Positions 63,377 through 64,000 of a stretch of DNA of 64,000 nucleotides are shown piece by piece. The notes beneath the pieces were generated by a model. It was not told the DNA's origin, searched no databases, and was given only the letters and a program-made list of their open reading frames with translations. How positions within the stretch are numbered: the first letter of the stretch is position 1; each line of letters begins with the position of its first letter. This stretch comes from Sphingomonas limnosediminicola (GTDB taxonomy: Bacteria > Pseudomonadota > Alphaproteobacteria > Sphingomonadales > Sphingomonadaceae), in NCBI RefSeq assembly GCF_039537965.1, contig NZ_BAABBM010000001.1:1674001-1738000 (forward strand), given 5' to 3'. The translations under genes and the position numbers were made by a program.

Positions 63377-64000
63377 ATGATCCATCAGCTTCTAGCCGCG
63401 ACGGCGGCAATTGCCGTCGCGACCGCTTCGACCGGCGCTGTTGCCGCGCCCAAGAAGGCCGCCGCCACGGCCTCGGCCACACTGCCTGCTTCCAACCCGT
63501 TCGCGCAGCCGAGCACGCTGCCGTTCGAGACGCCGGATTTCTCGCGCATCAAGGACACGGATTATCTGCCCGCGCTGCTCGCCGGCATGGCGCAACAGAA
63601 GACAGAAGTGACAGCGATCGCCAACCAGAAGGCAACGCCAACCTTCGACAATACGTTGGTTCCGCTGGAACGCTCTGGCCTTCTGCTCGAGCGCGCCGGT
63701 CTTGCCTTTAACGCCGTCAACGGCGCGCAGACCAATGACGTGCTGCAGGCCACCGACACGAAGACGTCGCCGCTGTTCGCCGCGCACAACGACTTCATCT
63801 TCCTCAACGAGAGGCTGTTTGGCCGCGTGAAGTATCTTCACGACCACCAGGCTGAGCTGAACCTGCATCCCGAACAGGCCAAGCTTCTCGACGTCTACTA
63901 CAAGCAGTTCGTCCATGCTGGCGCCGAACTTCCGCCGGCCAAGCAGACGGAACTGAAGGCATACAATCAGCGCCTGAGCTCGCTGCAGACCGAGTTCACG
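63377..64000 (+). CDS. M3 family peptidase (dipeptidyl carboxypeptidase-like), C-terminus outside window
   Basis: The first 208 residues of an exported M3-family metallopeptidase. Signal: LLAATAAIAVATASTGAVAA. Then NPFAQPSTLPFETPDFSRIKDTDYLPALLAGMAQQ, typical of the Dcp/oligopeptidase N-terminal helical region. The HExxH zinc site lies beyond the window, so activity cannot be checked here. The GGGGAGA site sits 4 bases before ATG 63377. It follows recQ by 74 bases. Confidence 0.85.
   Translation, partial: MIHQLLAATAAIAVATASTGAVAAPKKAAATASATLPASNPFAQPSTLPFETPDFSRIKDTDYLPALLAGMAQQKTEVTAIANQKATPTFDNTLVPLERSGLLLERAGLAFNAVNGAQTNDVLQATDTKTSPLFAAHNDFIFLNERLFGRVKYLHDHQAELNLHPEQAKLLDVYYKQFVHAGAELPPAKQTELKAYNQRLSSLQTEFT

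Overview
The window is a compact, high-GC stretch of an alphaproteobacterial chromosome, most likely from the order Sphingomonadales (Sphingomonas/Sphingomicrobium type). That placement is an inference. It rests on gene content (an Atm1-type ABC exporter like the one known from Novosphingobium, a TauE plus TIGR02186 pair, a PilZ protein, an MpaB-family oxygenase, the SUV3-like helicase next to an S4 protein and fdxA), on many GTG and TTG starts, and on genes packed with 1-4 base overlaps. I see no rRNA, tRNA, CRISPR array, insertion sequence or prophage, so this is largely core chromosome with a few accessory patches.

Layout. 1-6.6 kb: a truncated secreted subtilase, a HAD nucleotidase coupled to dapD, an EamA transporter, a TlpA-type lipoprotein, galU, a receiver-only protein lacking the phosphoacceptor Asp, and an HNH nuclease. 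6.7-13.7 kb: gluQRS, a small membrane protein and a cobalamin adenosyltransferase; then flavodoxin-egtB-egtD (ergothioneine); then YggT-folD-hypothetical-marC. 13.7-21 kb: an envelope glycan cluster with an STT3-like protein, GtrA, a methyltransferase, a polyprenyl-phosphate type GT2, a second large membrane protein and a GT39 transferase. 21-27.7 kb: an EF-hand protein, a cyclopropane fatty acid synthase, an MpaB oxygenase, rlmN, and TauE with its partner. 27.8-32.4 kb: a HerA-like ATPase, a TIR-TM-TPR protein and a PEP-CTERM protein. This is the most accessory-looking patch.

32.4-43.8 kb: an M23 peptidase, the helicase/S4/fdxA group, MipA, cysNC and cysD (sulfate activation to PAPS), a second EF-hand protein with an orphan EF-hand fragment behind it, and a TPP riboswitch controlling thiC. 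43.8-53 kb: many small and hypothetical proteins, including five short genes of 34-54 codons, a two-lobed aspartic protease, a PilZ protein, a large acidic PAS-like protein, a mucin-like membrane protein and a secreted peroxiredoxin. 53-58 kb: two tandem TPR-sulfotransferases behind a short-chain dehydrogenase. They may use PAPS made by the cys genes 14 kb away. 58-64 kb: an Atm1 exporter, a Tat-exported GH47 alpha-mannosidase (a mainly eukaryotic family), recQ, and the start of an M3 peptidase.

The best leads for something undescribed are the TIR-TM-TPR protein beside a HerA ATPase, the glycan cluster with its STT3-like member taken together with the GH47 enzyme, the tandem TPR-sulfotransferases, and a receiver domain with Glu in place of its phosphorylated Asp. 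All assignments come from reading the sequence; no database search was run.
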